In this document: positions 37,095 through 39,167 of the stretch, one piece after another | How positions within the stretch are numbered: position 1 is the first letter of the stretch | How the letters are laid out: the number at the start of each line of letters is the position of its first letter | NCBI GenBank assembly: GCA_025357835.1 | Contig: JANYLM010000033.1 | Location: forward strand, 1 to 39,167 | Source: Gammaproteobacteria bacterium | Lineage (GTDB): Bacteria; Pseudomonadota; Gammaproteobacteria; Steroidobacterales; Steroidobacteraceae | Direction: 5' to 3' | DNA: 39,167 nucleotides | Program-made: the position numbers and the translations under genes | Notes under the pieces: model-generated | Database searches by the model: none | Told to the model about the DNA's origin: nothing | The model's input: the letters and a program-made list of their open reading frames with translations, nothing else

Positions 37095-39167
37095 TCATGG
37101 ATCGGCGCGCACGCGCGCGAGATCCTTGGGTGCGGGCGGCAGCCGCTGCGTCTCCAAAGTGGTTTGGTTGATCACAGAAGGGTTGTCACGCAACTTCACA
37201 TAGAGCGGGCTGCTGGTCGGATGCGGAACGGGTAGCGCGGTTCCTAGGTAGCCGTCGGGAACCTGTACAGGCTGGGTAAAAGCGGAATCGTCGGACACGG
37301 AATCGATGAGAAACAGACTCGTGCCTGAAAGTTTGCATGCCAGCTCCGGCGTTGAAGGGCAGGTGAGGTCTTTCAGGACGGGCAAACGCACCAAGTTGCC
37401 TAAGGGTTGCCAGTCTCCCGCAATGCCCTTGGCTAAAACTCGAAATTGCAGCGGTCCGAACGCAGAGGCGCCGAACGCCTTGGCCGGAATGAGGGTGGCC
37501 ACCGCGACTTGCGCATTCTCGAGAGTGATGCCGCCGTTGAGCAAGGTCAAGACCGTCGTGAAGGACTCATCGCCAGTAGCGACCTCTATGTTCTGGTCCC
37601 GCGCAAAGGCCGCCGGCCAATAAGTGCGTACCGCGAAGCTAAGGGTCGCGTCCTGTGGAAATTCGCCCGGGTCGGCCAATTGGATATTGCTATCCCTGCT
37701 CGAGGGTGATGGTTGCACGCTCTTGCCGATCAGCAGCACTCGGGGGCGCGGCGCATCCACCGAGGCGAGCAGCGGCAGCACCCGCCCGTCTTTCAGTGTG
37801 ACCTTCGCGGCGATGCTGTGTTCCTGCTTCAGGCCCGCGGCGGCCTGGGTGTCTTGGGCAATCATTGGTAATTCGTCGGCGCCATTGCGAGTTGACAGCT
37901 CACCGGGCGCAAAAACGAGATTTCTCATCGATAGGCTGGCGACCTGATCGAGGCGGCTGCCCTGCAGTACTCCCTGCACGTCGCCGGCGTGAATGGCGAA
38001 GCCGTTGAAATGGCCCGCTTCGGAAAAGGTTTGCAGCGAAATCGGCTGCGGCTGGGTTGCGCCGTACTGCGTCACCCACAAAGTCATGGCGCCGGGTTTG
38101 GTTTCCTGGAGCGGCAATTTTACTTCGAGTTCATTGGGTTTGACCGACTTCCAGTCAACCTTCAGCTCCTTGCCGGCGGGGTCTTTCAGCATGATGGCGT
38201 CGACACAACTGACGCTATCCGCCTGCAAGTGGACGGTGTCTTGACGGCCGACCACCAGCGCGTCTTCATCCCCGGCGGCGAGTTCCCAACTCTTCGCATG
38301 CGCATTCATCAACAGGAAACTCGGGCCATGGTAGCGTTCAAAGCCCCAATAGCCCTGCAGCGATGCATGCACGCTGTCAGCCAAACCCGCGGAATGCAGC
38401 AAAGCGGTATCTACGACGTAACCACCCTGCGCCGCGTCGGCGGCCGCGGGCAGGTCGATGCTGTTGCCGTCGTTTCCAGTCAGGCTCAAGGTCATGTCAT
38501 GTGCGTAACCGGTCGAAAATATCAAGGGTGCGCCATCGACGGGCAATACCAGCGAGGTTTTGCCGGCGCAGTAAATCTCCTTGGGATTTACCGCATGCAA
38601 TGGAGGCAACTGGGGCGTTTCCACCGCCGGCAGCGCCGCAACCAACACTGATTGCGGGTTGTGAAAGGAAGGTGCGGTGTTCAGCGTCAGGGCGAGCTTG
38701 TCGCCCTGCTGCGAAGCCAGGGCCGGAATATATTGATACTGCGCGGTACGGAAGGAGTCCATGATGCGCGCAATGTCGAATACCGAAGCGATGTAGGGGC
38801 TGTAGTAACCGTAGCTCAGTTGCGGCGTGTAGCTCGCCTCCATGGCCAGATCGCTGCCCGGGCCCGAGGTCAGCGCCTCAACGATGGATGTGCTGTGCCC
38901 ATCGTTCAAAATGAGCGACTCTCGACCCTGCATCAGGCAGGGCGCCTGCAAATCCGCAACACGGTCGAGGCACTTCGGGTCGACTTTGATCGCGAGGCTG
39001 CGCGCCAACAGCGGAGCGGCCTCCGACAGCTTGGAGGGATCCGAGGCGTTGAGAACACGGATGGCGGCGAAATAGCGTTCCAAGCGAGAACGGTCCAGTG
39101 CCGCCTGGTTCAGGTCTTGCGAGGTGCGCACAAAGGCGCCGGGACGTCCCCGCACTGCGCTGATCAG
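37095..39167 (-). CDS. Large protein of unknown function, 5' end outside window
   Basis: The frame is open from the TGA at 37095-37097 to the right edge, where codons continue without a clear start (a GTG at 39153-39155 is only a possible one), so at least 690 residues are missing their N-terminus. No family is recognised. The visible part begins with a helical segment (QAALDRSRLERYFAAIRVLN, two Cys in PKCLDRVADLQAPCLMQGRE) followed by repeated beta-strand-rich stretches (MTLSLTGNDGNSIDLPAAA, VHLQADSVSCVDAIMLKD, LEVKLPLQETKPGAMTLWV), like tandem Ig-like or TIG-like modules. There are a few Cys (for example LTCPSTPELACKL) that may form disulfides, pointing to an exported protein. There is no membrane anchor in the visible part. 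Confidence 0.7.
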   Translation of the reverse strand: MISAVRGRPGAFVRTSQDLNQAALDRSRLERYFAAIRVLNASDPSKLSEAAPLLARSLAIKVDPKCLDRVADLQAPCLMQGRESLILNDGHSTSIVEALTSGPGSDLAMEASYTPQLSYGYYSPYIASVFDIARIMDSFRTAQYQYIPALASQQGDKLALTLNTAPSFHNPQSVLVAALPAVETPQLPPLHAVNPKEIYCAGKTSLVLPVDGAPLIFSTGYAHDMTLSLTGNDGNSIDLPAAADAAQGGYVVDTALLHSAGLADSVHASLQGYWGFERYHGPSFLLMNAHAKSWELAAGDEDALVVGRQDTVHLQADSVSCVDAIMLKDPAGKELKVDWKSVKPNELEVKLPLQETKPGAMTLWVTQYGATQPQPISLQTFSEAGHFNGFAIHAGDVQGVLQGSRLDQVASLSMRNLVFAPGELSTRNGADELPMIAQDTQAAAGLKQEHSIAAKVTLKDGRVLPLLASVDAPRPRVLLIGKSVQPSPSSRDSNIQLADPGEFPQDATLSFAVRTYWPAAFARDQNIEVATGDESFTTVLTLLNGGITLENAQVAVATLIPAKAFGASAFGPLQFRVLAKGIAGDWQPLGNLVRLPVLKDLTCPSTPELACKLSGTSLFLIDSVSDDSAFTQPVQVPDGYLGTALPVPHPTSSPLYVKLRDNPSVINQTTLETQRLPPAPKDLARVRADP

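Overview
This 39 kb window has high GC and reads as ordinary chromosome of a gammaproteobacterium. Pointers are an SthA-type transhydrogenase, adjacent parE/parC, FimX- and FimV-like type IV pilus factors, the usg-fimV-truA-accD-folC-SPOR-cvpA-purF run known from Pseudomonas and relatives, EF-P with EpmA, MiaE and LpxH. The lineage cannot be fixed from sequence alone; a Xanthomonadales/Nevskiales/Steroidobacter-like soil or water bacterium is a reasonable guess. There are no rRNA, tRNA, CRISPR, transposase, integrase or phage genes, and no gene-free stretch above 300 bp. Coding density is very high, with many ATGA overlaps and several GTG/TTG starts.

Layout. 1-7.6 kb: the 3' end of sthA converges on icd; agmatine deiminase, a large lipoprotein and a patatin/Omp85 phospholipase follow on the plus strand, then a small minus-strand orphan. 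7.7-14.0 kb: parE-parC (topoisomerase IV) converging on a FimX-like degenerate GGDEF/EAL protein. 14.2-17.4 kb: efp, then a minus-strand operon sco-psd-epmA. 17.4-31.5 kb: a continuous plus-strand series prmB, aroC, usg-like, fimV, truA, accD, folC, SPOR protein, cvpA, purF, a pseudo-receiver Ser/Thr kinase and miaE. 31.6-33.0 kb: lpxH and an exported cyclophilin on the minus strand. 33.0-35.8 kb: gltX and cysS, overlapping. 35.8-39.2 kb: two small membrane-stress-type proteins, a flavodoxin-fold protein, and a large unrecognised protein that runs off the right edge.

Functional threads. Translation and tRNA quality are heavily represented (EF-P and its modifier EpmA, PrmB, TruA, MiaE, GluRS, CysRS). 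A twitching/c-di-GMP thread links the FimX-like receptor with FimV. Envelope lipid genes include psd, lpxH, accD and the patatin. The least conventional parts are the receiver-like Ser/Thr kinase coupled by ATGA to miaE, the FimX-like protein with all catalytic motifs eroded, the histone-like repeats at the start of PrmB whose ATG shares a CATG with the divergent sco gene, several perfect leader hairpins (parE, cvpA), and the unassigned protein at the right edge. No clearly new multi-gene system such as defence, secretion or biosynthesis is visible.
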